Below are positions 24,093-33,110 of a stretch of DNA of 34,873 bases, in pieces. Below the pieces are notes generated by a model. The model saw only the letters and a list, made by a program, of their open reading frames with translations, made no database searches and was not told the origin of the DNA. Source of the DNA: Deltaproteobacteria bacterium (lineage in GTDB: Bacteria; Desulfobacterota; Binatia; UBA9968); the NCBI GenBank assembly GCA_005879605.1, contig VBKE01000017.1, positions 1 to 34,873 of the forward strand, written 5' to 3'. The position numbers and the translations under genes are program-made. How positions within the stretch are numbered: position 1 is the first letter of the stretch; each line of letters starts with the position of its first letter.

Positions 24093-24108
24093 TGGCACAA
24101 GTTTTGGT
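24093..24108 (+). promoter_or_regulatory. Candidate sigma-54 promoter upstream of the OmpA-type lipoprotein
   Basis: TGGCAC (24093-24098), five bases, then TTGGT (24104-24108) fits the -24/-12 consensus TGGCAC-N5-TTGCW except for G in place of C in the -12 box. The spacing is exact. Transcription would start near 24118. A sigma-54 activator gene ends about 800 bases upstream. Confidence 0.4.
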
Positions 24109-24202
24109 TACGGTTGGAATGGTTTCAACGGTTCGTTACCTTATACCTTATGAAGGCTTTGCCCTTGCCGAAGAGTTCTGGTGCTAGGCGCCTCGCTTCG
24201 TC

Positions 24203-24208
24203 TATAAT
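24203..24208 (+). promoter_or_regulatory. Perfect -10 box TATAAT
   Basis: TATAAT lies about 77 bases before the ATG at 24285. No good -35 hexamer is found 15-19 bases upstream, so it would be weak or activator-dependent. It offers an alternative to the sigma-54 start. Confidence 0.3.
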
Positions 24209-24284
24209 CCAGCTGACCTTCATGCCTAAGCGAGCGATGATCAAAGTGTTACTAATTTTGCAGGAGGAACGAAGGAGGGTATTT

Positions 24285-25061
24285 ATGAAAAATTATGGTG
24301 GAAGTTCGTTTTTCTTTTCGGTTGTAACTGCGGCATCGCTGCTTACGACTCAGGGATGTATAGCGACCCGCGACTGGGTTCGGGAACAGATGGACCCACT
24401 ATCGGGCAGGGTCTCTCAGACTGAATCGCGTCTGAGCAAAACCGAAACGCAGCTTGGGAGTCTTGATGGCCGCGTTGGCGGAGCCGAGGGTAGACTCGGG
24501 CAGTTCGAAGGAAAGCTCGGGCAGGTCGATGCCAAAACGGAAAAGGCCTTGAACTCCCTAGCCAATCTCCGGCTGGAAAGGCGCTTCGTGATCGATATGA
24601 AAGAGGGAGCCAACTTCGCTTTCAATTCGTCCAACCTTCCGGCCTCGGCGAGAAAAGAGATCGATGGGTTTCTCAGCGATCTGAAGGGTGATCAGGCCGC
24701 TATGGACAGTGCGGTTTTTCTTGTGACCGGACATACCGATAATGTCGGTTCGGAGGATTACAACTATGAGCTAGGCCGCCGGAGAGCCGACGCCGTGAGT
24801 CGATATCTCGTGACGCAAAAAAAGATGGATCCGCTCCGGGTTATAAGCGTGTCTTATGGAAAGAGCGCGCCGTTGACCGAGGGCAATAATGCGCAAGCGC
24901 GAGCCAAGAACCGTCGAGTTGAGATTTTGATTTATCGGGAAGCGATCAGCTCCGACACAAATACGGCAAGCACTCAACCCAACACAAAAGCTCCACAACA
25001 GCAGTCGCAGCAAGAATCACAGCAGCGACAGCAACTGTCACAACGGCCGCAACAACAATAG
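24285..25061 (+). CDS. OmpA-family (Pal-like) outer-membrane lipoprotein with coiled coil
   Basis: The 258-residue product starts MKNYGG and has a signal ending T-Q-G-C (Cys25), a plausible lipobox. Residues about 35-100 are a coiled coil with repeated seven-residue units (S-R-L-S-K-T-E, then G-R-V-G-G-A-E, G-R-L-G-Q-F-E, G-K-L-G-Q-V-D). The OmpA domain follows (about 105-225), with G-H-T-D-N-V-G and L-G-R-R-R-A-D-A-V, which binds diaminopimelate of peptidoglycan. The last 25 residues are Gln-rich. It should tie the outer membrane to the wall. The ATG at 24285 follows GGAGGG; longer in-frame starts are rejected. A strong terminator follows. Upstream elements suggest sigma-54 and/or sigma-70 control. 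Confidence 0.9.
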   Translation: MKNYGGSSFFFSVVTAASLLTTQGCIATRDWVREQMDPLSGRVSQTESRLSKTETQLGSLDGRVGGAEGRLGQFEGKLGQVDAKTEKALNSLANLRLERRFVIDMKEGANFAFNSSNLPASARKEIDGFLSDLKGDQAAMDSAVFLVTGHTDNVGSEDYNYELGRRRADAVSRYLVTQKKMDPLRVISVSYGKSAPLTEGNNAQARAKNRRVEILIYREAISSDTNTASTQPNTKAPQQQSQQESQQRQQLSQRPQQQ

Positions 25062-25116
25062 GCGGGGAAGACGATTAGTCGCAGCTGATTGAAGGCAGCG
25101 CAATGCGGAAAGTGTG

Positions 25117-25145
25117 AAAGGCGGGACCGTAGGTCCCGCCTTTTT
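25117..25145 (+). terminator. Rho-independent terminator after the OmpA-type gene
   Basis: AAAGGCGGGACC (25117-25128) and GGTCCCGCCTTT (25132-25143) form a perfect 12-pair stem with a 3-base loop, followed by T residues to 25145. The minus-strand T-run is short, so it mainly serves the plus-strand gene, although it also lies right after the convergent gene's stop. Confidence 0.93.
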
Positions 25146-26080
25146 CATTTGTACAGCCGGTCGATATATCCGGTGTCGTCGAGCTCGCGTAGATAATGCG
25201 TGTCCCACAGAGCCAACGGGTTAAAGCCGGCAATCTCCGGATTGCGCCGCACCGCCAGTTGAAAAACGTTGGAGATGGCCTCTAGCGAAGGATAGGGCTT
25301 TCGTTCCAGTGATTGATGCCATTCGCCATACAGTCTGTTTACCTCTTCTTCCGACTGAAGACGCAAAATCGGGGTCGCATGCTCTTTGAGGATTTCCAGC
25401 GTCTCTTCCTTCCGGCTGATGAAAAAATGAATCGCGTCTACGAACCCCCGAATCAGACGCCGAATCTCGTCTTCGTGATCTTTGACAAAGCCTATCGTCG
25501 TAGTCAGCGTCACGCCGCGAATCATGGGCATCGCTCGCACCGAAATGACATGCGCCCCGGCCTTGGCGGCACGTTCATCGTGAGGTATACCGACGAACGT
25601 CCCGGCGAATTCGCCGGCCAGCACCCGCTTCCAGCGCTCCTCCGACGATCCGCGCAGCTCCACGAGTTCCACGTCCCCACGATCCGTATCGAGCCCCTCC
25701 TGGCGCAAAAACAGCCAGATATTCAGCCCGGCGTGCGAGTTCAACTTATCGGCAACGACCCTTTTCCCCCGTAGATCCTTAACCGACCGAATTCCATCGG
25801 TCACCACGAGCCGGTTCTCCGTCCAGTTGTTTCCCGCTTGCGCCAAGTGAACGAAGTCTTCGCCGTTCTTCGCATTTCTGACGAAAAGATTATGGTGATT
25901 TCCGGAGATGAGATCTACGTGCCCGTTTTTCAGCGCTTCCACCGCCTTCTCGCGCACGAGTTCTGGCGACGTGTCCACCGTGAGACCGTTCTTTTCCCAA
26001 ACTCCCGATTTTTTCGCCACCAACCAAAGCGGCGCATGAGAATTTGATCGGTAAATGATTCGTAACTTTGAGTTCGCCAT
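25145..26080 (-). CDS. NMT1/THI5-like substrate-binding protein homologue without signal peptide
   Basis: The 311-residue product follows the type-2 periplasmic binding fold of NMT1/TauA/SsuA proteins: A-P-L-W-L-V-A-K-K-S-G-V-W-E-K-N-G-L-T-V near residue 16, D-L-I-S-G-N-H-H-N near 55, and S-V-K-D-L-R-G-K-R-V-V-A near 99. Unlike the homologue at 28312 it begins directly with the first strand (M-A-N-S-K-L-R-I-I-Y) and has no signal peptide or membrane anchor, so it should be cytoplasmic. A GGAGG site precedes the ATG and no better upstream start exists. No permease or ATPase gene is near. It may bind a small molecule or be an enzyme on this fold (inference). It is the last gene of a minus-strand group with the membrane protein and the ferredoxin fusion. 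Confidence 0.85.
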   Translation of the reverse strand: MANSKLRIIYRSNSHAPLWLVAKKSGVWEKNGLTVDTSPELVREKAVEALKNGHVDLISGNHHNLFVRNAKNGEDFVHLAQAGNNWTENRLVVTDGIRSVKDLRGKRVVADKLNSHAGLNIWLFLRQEGLDTDRGDVELVELRGSSEERWKRVLAGEFAGTFVGIPHDERAAKAGAHVISVRAMPMIRGVTLTTTIGFVKDHEDEIRRLIRGFVDAIHFFISRKEETLEILKEHATPILRLQSEEEVNRLYGEWHQSLERKPYPSLEAISNVFQLAVRRNPEIAGFNPLALWDTHYLRELDDTGYIDRLYK

Positions 26081-26140
26081 TGACTTTAACCTCCGAGAAT
26101 CTTTTTCGCATCGTGGCTCGTCGCCGAACCTCTGGTGAGG

Positions 26141-26614
26141 CTAGGATCGCAGTCGGAGCCCGAGCCAGAGAGTAATCAAGGCGAGTAGCAAAATACACCA
26201 ATTGGCGCCTTTGAGCCGGTGAATAATCGAATCGAGTTGTGCTGGCGTAACCGGTTCTCCGCCTTCCTTTCGTCTGACGAATCGGTGACCTATTCCCAAG
26301 GATTGGTAGACACTAAGAATGACAAGAAAAAATGCGAAAAACAATTTGATAGCGAGATCGTATCCGAGCTGTTTAATGAACATTTCCCGATACGCCGCTT
26401 TAAGCTCGGTTAGCTGAAACGCGCCGGTAAAAATAAGAATTCCCAACGCTCCGACTTGAAGCGGGTTGTAGAACTTGAGTCCGTGCGCGAGAAACTGCAC
26501 TCTGTCCTCATGTTTGTCAAGGGCAGCGAGAGACGGAAGGAGGAGGGCCCCTAAACCGACGATCGCCCCGAGATAGACAGTCAGGGCGATGAGGTGAAGC
26601 CAGGAACTAAGCAT
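26141..26614 (-). CDS. Small four-helix integral membrane protein, CopD/DUF4149-like
   Basis: The 157-residue product has four hydrophobic segments (about 5-28, 50-70, 83-105 and 135-155). The start W-L-H-L-I-A-L-T-V-Y-L-G and the G-A-L-G-I-L-I-F-T-G block resemble the small membrane proteins grouped with CopD or DUF4149; this assignment is tentative and made by eye. His7 and His45 could be metal or haem ligands. The function is unknown. It starts 12 bases after the ferredoxin-fusion stop with no ribosome site of its own, suggesting coupled translation, and is followed by the signal-less binding-protein homologue. Confidence 0.75.
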   Translation of the reverse strand: MLSSWLHLIALTVYLGAIVGLGALLLPSLAALDKHEDRVQFLAHGLKFYNPLQVGALGILIFTGAFQLTELKAAYREMFIKQLGYDLAIKLFFAFFLVILSVYQSLGIGHRFVRRKEGGEPVTPAQLDSIIHRLKGANWCILLLALITLWLGLRLRS

Positions 26615-26626
26615 GGGTGGAGACGA

Positions 26627-27754
<1,128 letters not shown>

Positions 27755-28156
27755 CTATGCGCGTTCAGCGCGCCGAGTAAGGTCGATGAGCTCGATTTTG
27801 TATCCGTTAGGGTCCTCAATAAAGGCGATTTCCGTTCCGCCATGCTTCATGGGACCTGGTTCGCGAACTATCTTGACGCCGCGCGTGCGTAGCTCATCGC
27901 AAGTTCTGTAGATATCGTCCACTCCCAAGGCGAGATGACCGAAGCCGTTACCGACATCGTATCGATGGGTGTCCCAATTATGAGTCAGTTCGACGACCGC
28001 ATTTTCGGACTCATTGCCGTAGCCTACGAAGGCTAAGGTGAAACGGCCTGAGGGATAGTCCTTCTTTCTGAGTAATTTCATCCCCAAAATATCGCAGTAG
28101 AATTGAATGGATTCATCCAGGTCGTTGACCCGGATCATGGTATGGAGAAATTTCAT
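27755..28156 (-). CDS. gloA: Lactoylglutathione lyase (glyoxalase I)
   Basis: The 133-residue product converts the methylglyoxal-glutathione hemithioacetal to S-lactoylglutathione. All four metal ligands of the E. coli enzyme occur at identical positions: His5, Glu56, His74 and Glu122. The motif L-H-T-M-I-R-V-N-D-L and the C-terminal E-D-P-N-G-Y-K-I-E-L match GloA. Its length is that of the nickel-dependent bacterial form. GGGAGGG precedes the ATG. It stands alone on the minus strand, divergent from the binding-protein gene at 28312. Confidence 0.95.
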   Translation of the reverse strand: MKFLHTMIRVNDLDESIQFYCDILGMKLLRKKDYPSGRFTLAFVGYGNESENAVVELTHNWDTHRYDVGNGFGHLALGVDDIYRTCDELRTRGVKIVREPGPMKHGGTEIAFIEDPNGYKIELIDLTRRAERA

Positions 28157-28274
28157 AGCGGCCCTCCCATTTTATTAGTCTATCCCTCAATTGCTATGCG
28201 ACCGACCATAACAACTAGGACTTTCCGCATCAACCTAAAGCCGAAGGTTTTTCAGAGCGAAATATGCTTAGCCC

Positions 28275-28303
28275 TTGGCCCGAAAGTCAATGTGAGTTAT
28301 AAG
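28275..28303 (+). promoter_or_regulatory. Candidate promoter of the binding-protein gene
   Basis: TTGGCC (28275-28280, 4 of 6), 17 bases and TATAAG (28298-28303, 5 of 6). The start point would fall near 28310, two bases before the ATG at 28312, which has no ribosome site, so the message would be leaderless. Confidence 0.4.
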
Positions 28304-28311
28304 TATGATTC

Positions 28312-29337
28312 ATGGGTTACTTTTACATACTAAACCGACGGCCTGGTCTAACGCTGTGTCTGGCTCTCATCACCCTCGCATTCATTGCTAGTCACACATG
28401 GGCTGCAGACGACGCGAAGAAAATCAGGCTGGCTTATGCTGGTTGGGAGATCGGAACCGCAGTGGCCTATGTGGGCGTGGATTCCGGTCTATTTAAGAAA
28501 AATGGGCTTGATATCGAAGAGATTCCCATTCGCGATAATCTCTCGGCGGGGGTTCAATCCCTGATCGGAGTCGATGTCTTAATTGGTTTCGGCAATCCGC
28601 TCGCTGTTCTCCAACCGGTGGCTGGCGGAGCCGATGTGACCCTGGTTGGGTCCCATGTGAGCTTTGACCAGTATGGTATGGCTGTGGCTTCTTCTATTTC
28701 CTCGGTCAAAGAGCTCAGGGGCAAGAAAGTTGGGGTTTCCGCGTTGGGTGCTAAGTCGGACTTGATCGCTCGAGTGATTTTACGACGGGCCGGCCTCGAC
28801 CCCGCAAAAGACGTCGAAATGGTTGCTGCCGGACTGTCTCCAGCCAGAGCCCTGGCGATCTCGAAAAATCTGCTTCAAGGCGCTCCTTTGAGCGAAGACG
28901 TGGCTGCGGAAGCTAAAAAATTAGGGATCAAGATACTAGACGTCAAGGCCGTTCCCGCGGTTACCGACCTTATTCTAACGACCCGCTCCTTCGCCAAGAG
29001 GGAAGAAGAAACAGTGCGCCGCTTCATGAGAGGCTACGTGGCCGCCATACACCATTTCGTGTCCAACCGAGACAACAGCTTGGCAATTCTCAAGAAGTAT
29101 TTTCCGAGCAGTCAGGGAATGACGGTTGATGCCATGTACGATAGCTTTGCGGCGCAGTTGCGGCCGTTGCCAGAGCTGAATAACGAAGCGATCCAAGCCC
29201 TCGTCGATGTCGGGGCGGCGGTGGATCAGCGCACGAAGTCGCTAAAGCCCGGGGACATAACTGAACCGCGATTTTTGGAAGAACTCAAAGGCAGCAAGTT
29301 TCTCAAGGACCTTTACACCGAAAAAGTCAGTCTCTAG
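28312..29337 (+). CDS. Exported NMT1/TauA-type ABC transporter substrate-binding protein
   Basis: The 341-residue product has a signal peptide (basic N-R-R at 8-10, hydrophobic core, cleavage after about S-H-T-W-A). The type-2 binding fold of the NMT1/SsuA group follows: A-Y-V-G-V-D-S-G-L-F-K-K-N-G-L near residue 53, G-F-G-N-P-L-A-V-L near 94 and V-K-E-L-R-G-K-K-V-G-V near 134. Known members feed ABC importers of sulfonates, nitrate, pyrimidine precursors or aromatics; no permease or ATPase is encoded nearby, so the ligand is open. The ATG at 28312 is kept because the signal peptide starts there. It heads the plus-strand stretch with SDR, cupin, amidohydrolase and sulfatase. Confidence 0.9.
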   Translation: MGYFYILNRRPGLTLCLALITLAFIASHTWAADDAKKIRLAYAGWEIGTAVAYVGVDSGLFKKNGLDIEEIPIRDNLSAGVQSLIGVDVLIGFGNPLAVLQPVAGGADVTLVGSHVSFDQYGMAVASSISSVKELRGKKVGVSALGAKSDLIARVILRRAGLDPAKDVEMVAAGLSPARALAISKNLLQGAPLSEDVAAEAKKLGIKILDVKAVPAVTDLILTTRSFAKREEETVRRFMRGYVAAIHHFVSNRDNSLAILKKYFPSSQGMTVDAMYDSFAAQLRPLPELNNEAIQALVDVGAAVDQRTKSLKPGDITEPRFLEELKGSKFLKDLYTEKVSL

Positions 29338-29482
29338 TCTGACCCGCGCCGTTGCCCTCTGTCATCCCGCGGCCATCTTTGGAAGTTCGGCGGATATTTT
29401 AACGTGCCAGTGCTCCGTTGCCTGGACGATTAGATTGTCATTTGCTATGCACCACAAGTGAGTAAATGATCAGGAGGTCATC

Positions 29483-30229
29483 GTGAGACTACAAAATCAA
29501 GTTGCTATCGTGACCGGCGCGGGCCGAAATATCGGCGAAGATATTTCTAAACTGTTCGTCCAGGAAGGGGCCAAAGTTGCGGTTGTGGATCTCGATCAGG
29601 GCCGAGCTAACCGCGTTGTTAACGAGATTAATGCTGCGGCCCCGGGCCAGGCGATTCCGATCGTTTGCGACGTCGCTTCGGCTAGTTCCGTCGAGAAAAT
29701 GGTTCAAGCCGTCGTCAAAGAATTCGGTGGTGTAGACGTCTTGGTTAATAACGCAGCATGGACGGACCATAAGACTATTTTTGATATCAGCGAAGAAGAG
29801 TGGGACAGGGTCATGAATGTTTGCCTTCGAAGCGTCTGGTACTGCACCCGTTACGCGGCTAAAGTGATGATTGACCAAAAGAGAAAGGGAAAGATCATCA
29901 ATATCGCTTCGACCTCAGGCCATGGGGGTCGAAAAGAGGCTACGGCCTATACCACGGCCAAAGCGGGTGTCCTCAACCTCACCCGATCCATCGCGATTCA
30001 ACTCGCTCCCCAAGGGATTCGCGTGAACTCCATTTCGCCAAACCGAATCGGTTCGCCGGTTGGCCAAGATGAGGTTCCTGAAAACCGTTTTGTGAAGAAT
30101 CTCGCCGGTCGGCGTGGCGTCCCGATGGATATCGCTAAGGCGGCGGTCTTTCTCGCTTCGGACGAATCCGATTTTATCTACGCCGTTGATCTGCCCGTCG
30201 ACGGTGGCGCCCTCGCCATCCGTGACTAG
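29483..30229 (+). CDS. Short-chain dehydrogenase/reductase (classical SDR)
   Basis: The 248-residue NAD(P)-dependent oxidoreductase has the cofactor loop T-G-A-G-R-N-I-G (11-18), Asp36 after the second strand favouring NAD, N-N-A-A (89-92), and the catalytic Ser143, Tyr156 and Lys160 (Y-x3-K). The C-terminal D-G-G-A-L-A is typical. The family resembles 3-oxoacyl-ACP reductase FabG, but no fatty-acid genes are near, so a catabolic alcohol or dihydrodiol substrate is as likely (inference). The GTG start follows an AGGAGG site 5 bases upstream. Confidence 0.93.
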   Translation: MRLQNQVAIVTGAGRNIGEDISKLFVQEGAKVAVVDLDQGRANRVVNEINAAAPGQAIPIVCDVASASSVEKMVQAVVKEFGGVDVLVNNAAWTDHKTIFDISEEEWDRVMNVCLRSVWYCTRYAAKVMIDQKRKGKIINIASTSGHGGRKEATAYTTAKAGVLNLTRSIAIQLAPQGIRVNSISPNRIGSPVGQDEVPENRFVKNLAGRRGVPMDIAKAAVFLASDESDFIYAVDLPVDGGALAIRD

Positions 30230-30537
30230 CTTCTCGAAGAGAAGTTTCTGATGCGGCTGCGGCAAAAACCGCGTGCAAAAACTCGCGATTTAACGTGGCA
30301 TTACGTAATTTCATGGTACGATATTCTTGCGTGTAACTCTGTTATATCGGATAGCCTTCAGCCCGACATGAGTGAACACGAATACAGGCCCAAGTGTGAC
30401 GCCAGCAATCAGATCGAGCTTGGTCGTGGATTTGGGAATCGGGGAAGCCGTGGAAACAAATTCCCAAGCACATTTTCAGGATTTCAGAGGATTCGAGGAT
30501 AGATAGTAAGATCGGTTTTGAAGGAGAGAAGTTTTAT
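30230..30537. other. Intergenic region before the bicupin gene
   Basis: These 308 bases hold no recognisable gene; an open frame at 30251-30502 has no ribosome site or family likeness. ATTACGTAAT (30300-30309) is a perfect 10-base palindrome that could be an operator. The cupin ribosome site GGAGAG lies at the right edge. Confidence 0.45.
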
Positions 30538-31632
30538 ATGGACATTGCACCAATTAATGAAAAGACCGGTTACGTCCGCTGGATGAAGAGCCAAGGCCTG
30601 CCCATACATATCGGGCATGGCATGGGGGATCTCCGCACTCTGGAAGTCGCGCCTTACAGCCGCACGGGTGGGAAGGCGGCCTTTATTCACCTCCACGGCA
30701 TGCAAGGTATCACCGGCGGATACATCGGTGAGATCCCGCCGGGAGATGCCTTGAAGCCGGAGCGTCATCTGTACGAAGAAGTGATCTGCATCTTAAACGG
30801 TCAGGGGGCCACGGAGATTTGGGATGACCACGGCCATAAGAAATTGTTTGAATGGGGTAAGTGGAGTCTTTTTGCGCCGCCGATGAACACGTCCCATAGG
30901 TTGGTGAACGGTTCGCGGGAACCCGTGAGATTTCTGGCCGTGACCAATGCGCCGCTGGCATTTGACATCTACCGGGACGAAAATTTTATTTTCAACTGTC
31001 CGTACAGTTTTTCCGATCGTTTCTACGGCGAAGAAGACTATTTCAACGTCGGCAAAAAACGTTACGTGAGCGGCTTGATCAACATTTGGGAAACCAATTT
31101 CATTCCTGATATCTCAAACGCGTTTCTGGAAAATCTCGAGGTCAAAGGCGCCGGTTTGCGTCTGAGCCAGTTCGAGATGTCGGGCAATGCTCTGGTCGGT
31201 CATCTGGGCGAGTGGCCCGTCGGCAAATATCACAAGGCTCACTATCATGGGCCGGGCGCCATTATCGTGGGACTGCAATCCGTCGGTTACGTCCTGCTTT
31301 GGCACAAGCAGGGGGGCATTCACCCTTACGAAGAAGGACACGAGGATAAAGTCATCGAGATCAAATGGGGCGAAGGCAGCATTTATTGTCCGCCCGGAGA
31401 TTGGTTTCACCAACACTTCAATACCGGCAGGGAACCGGCACGCCATTTGGCCGTGCGCTATGGTAGTCGTCTCTATCCGCTCGGTTTCAAAGTCTCCCAT
31501 CAGAAAACGGACGACGATGTGTTTCGGGGAGTAAAGCAGGGCGGATGGATGATTCCGTACGAGGACGAGGATTCGGAAATTCCCCGACGTTATCAGGCCG
31601 CGCTCAAAGCGAACGGCGTGATTTCTTATTGA
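30538..31632 (+). CDS. Bicupin protein, gentisate-dioxygenase-like
   Basis: The 364-residue product contains two cupin barrels. The first (about 50-140) has His77, Glu81 and His120 (P-P-M-N-T-S-H-R-L-V-N), lacking one His of the usual H-x-H pair. The second (about 225-310) has H235-x-H237 and His291 (P-P-G-D-W-F-H-Q-H) with no Glu at the expected place. A three-His site of this kind is found in gentisate and salicylate ring-cleaving dioxygenases, so an oxygenase acting on an aromatic acid is a fair guess; isomerase or binding roles remain possible. GGAGAG precedes the ATG. The amidohydrolase gene follows after 159 bases, apparently from its own promoter. Confidence 0.85.
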   Translation: MDIAPINEKTGYVRWMKSQGLPIHIGHGMGDLRTLEVAPYSRTGGKAAFIHLHGMQGITGGYIGEIPPGDALKPERHLYEEVICILNGQGATEIWDDHGHKKLFEWGKWSLFAPPMNTSHRLVNGSREPVRFLAVTNAPLAFDIYRDENFIFNCPYSFSDRFYGEEDYFNVGKKRYVSGLINIWETNFIPDISNAFLENLEVKGAGLRLSQFEMSGNALVGHLGEWPVGKYHKAHYHGPGAIIVGLQSVGYVLLWHKQGGIHPYEEGHEDKVIEIKWGEGSIYCPPGDWFHQHFNTGREPARHLAVRYGSRLYPLGFKVSHQKTDDDVFRGVKQGGWMIPYEDEDSEIPRRYQAALKANGVISY

Positions 31633-31716
31633 GGTCGGTGAAAGGGCCAGACGTTTGCGATCCTTCTTGATTGAACTTACATGACAGTATGATTTGCTGC
31701 CCGCGCCAACCTGTAC

Positions 31717-31745
31717 TTGACAGGCTTCTGCCACCGCACTAGGTT
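31717..31745 (+). promoter_or_regulatory. Candidate promoter of the amidohydrolase gene
   Basis: TTGACA (31717-31722), a 17-base spacer and TAGGTT (31740-31745, 3 of 6). A start near 31752 would leave a 40-base leader with the ribosome site. Confidence 0.35.
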
Positions 31746-31791
31746 TGAAGTTGACCAATCCCACCAAGTCAGATCAGAGGGAGGAAGTGAC

Positions 31792-32874
31792 ATGACAACT
31801 ACGCTTCCTGTTATCGATGCCGACGCCCATGTGATCGAAACCGAGCGGACCTGGGATTATCTGGAGCCTTCGGAGCAGAAATACCGACCGCAACTATTCT
31901 ACTCCAAAGATGACGGCAATCAGCAATATTGGGTTATCGACGGTAAGATTCGCGGCTTCCGCTTTCCTACCTTAAACGAGCAACAGCTGCGTGAGCTGTC
32001 GCAGAAGACGGGCAGAAATTTGGAAACTCCGCAGGCGGCAAGAGAACTGGACGACGTGGAGCTGCGACTGCAACATATGGATCGGTTGGGTATCGACATA
32101 CAGGTGCTCCATAACACGCTCTGGATCGAACAGATAACCGAACGGCCTGAAGTCGAAGTGGCGCTCTGCCGCAGTTGGAACCGCTGGCTCGGCGAAGTGT
32201 GGAGAAAGAGCAACGGCCGGCTGCGCTGGTCGTGCGTGATTCCGACTCTGGCGTTGAATGAGGCGGCGCCGCAGATTAAGGAAGCGAAGGAGAATGGTGC
32301 CGTTGCTGTTTGTATGCGTCCCCTGGAAGGGGACCGCCATCTCAGTGATCCTTATTTTTATCCGATTTATCAAGCGGCCAGCGACCTGGACATGGCGATC
32401 GCCGTGCACATCGCCAATGCCAATCCAGCCAACTGCGAGCTCTATCGGCAGTCGCCCGTGGGCCGATTCGCGATATTCCGCATGCCGACCGTGGCCGCAT
32501 GTCTCAACCTCATCTTGAGCGATGTCCCGCGGCTTTTCCCGACACTTCGTTGGGGCTTCATCGAGGCCGCGGCGCAATGGATCCCGTGGGTCGCTCGCGA
32601 AGCCGCAAGACGGTTCCAAGTGGCCGGACGACAATTTCCAGAAAGCGTTTTTGAGGAATACAAAATTTACGTTACCTGCCAGAACAACGACGACTTAGCG
32701 TATATCCTCGGCTATTGCGGCGAACACTGCCTCGTTACCGGTACCGACTATGGACACCTCGACGTCTCGACGGAGGTTGACGGCATCACCGAGTTTAGGG
32801 CTCAAGAGGGGATCAGCGACCAGACCAAAGAGAGAATCCTCCATCATAATCCTAAGGCGCTCTACAACATCTAA
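31792..32874 (+). CDS. Amidohydrolase-related metal-dependent hydrolase/decarboxylase (ACMSD-like)
   Basis: The 360-residue TIM-barrel protein belongs to the amidohydrolase-2 group that includes ACMSD, gamma-resorcylate decarboxylase and 5-carboxyvanillate decarboxylase. The first metal motif reads D-A-D-A-H13, with Asp11 where characterised members have His. Other expected residues are His206 (A-V-H-I-A-N), Glu258 (G-F-I-E-A) and Asp319 (G-T-D-Y-G-H). Non-oxidative decarboxylation or hydrolysis of an aromatic acid would suit the neighbouring cupin (inference). The ATG at 31792 follows GGGAGGAAG; the TTG at 31717 overlaps the promoter and is rejected. Confidence 0.88.
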   Translation: MTTTLPVIDADAHVIETERTWDYLEPSEQKYRPQLFYSKDDGNQQYWVIDGKIRGFRFPTLNEQQLRELSQKTGRNLETPQAARELDDVELRLQHMDRLGIDIQVLHNTLWIEQITERPEVEVALCRSWNRWLGEVWRKSNGRLRWSCVIPTLALNEAAPQIKEAKENGAVAVCMRPLEGDRHLSDPYFYPIYQAASDLDMAIAVHIANANPANCELYRQSPVGRFAIFRMPTVAACLNLILSDVPRLFPTLRWGFIEAAAQWIPWVAREAARRFQVAGRQFPESVFEEYKIYVTCQNNDDLAYILGYCGEHCLVTGTDYGHLDVSTEVDGITEFRAQEGISDQTKERILHHNPKALYNI

Positions 32875-32906
32875 GAATGTGTTTAGCTGTGAGCTCTAAG
32901 AATGTG
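32870..32906 (+). repeat. 12-base direct repeat at the amidohydrolase stop codon
   Basis: TCTAAGAATGTG occurs at 32870-32881, spanning the TAA stop, and again at 32895-32906, an offset of 25 bases. The second copy is non-coding. It looks like a small local duplication. Confidence 0.7.
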
Positions 32907-33110
32907 GCTTTGCGTCTAGCCCCGACCTCGGACTTCGCTCTTATTTTAACCGGAATTAATATTTCAAGTATTCCGTTTGCCCTCATCGAACGTCTAATGA
33001 ACAACGGGCGACCCGGAAACTCGGCAAGGTCGGTCAGTTTTCCAGGATTCTTGTAAACTGTCATTACTCTGTTAACCTGATTTAAAGCAGCGGTGAAAAG
33101 GAATCATCTC

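Larger units (their letters stand above)
23886..24284 (+). other. Intergenic region with promoter elements, no gene seen
   Basis: No convincing reading frame fills this stretch; the open frame extending the OmpA-type gene back to 24048 has no coding character or ribosome site. It holds a sigma-54-like element (24093-24108) and a perfect TATAAT (24203-24208). An untranslated leader of 70-165 bases or a small RNA would fit. Confidence 0.5.

Noticed and set aside
24048..24284. Upstream extension of the OmpA-type lipoprotein frame
   Set aside because: The extension has no ribosome site, would bury the lipobox signal inside the protein and contains promoter-like elements.
30251..30502. 83-codon open frame between the SDR and bicupin genes
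   Set aside because: No ribosome site, no recognisable composition or motif; treated as non-coding.
31972..32634. Minus-strand open frame of 220 codons opposite the amidohydrolase gene
   Set aside because: Shadow of a well-supported gene; the translation is rich in Arg and His with no domain pattern.
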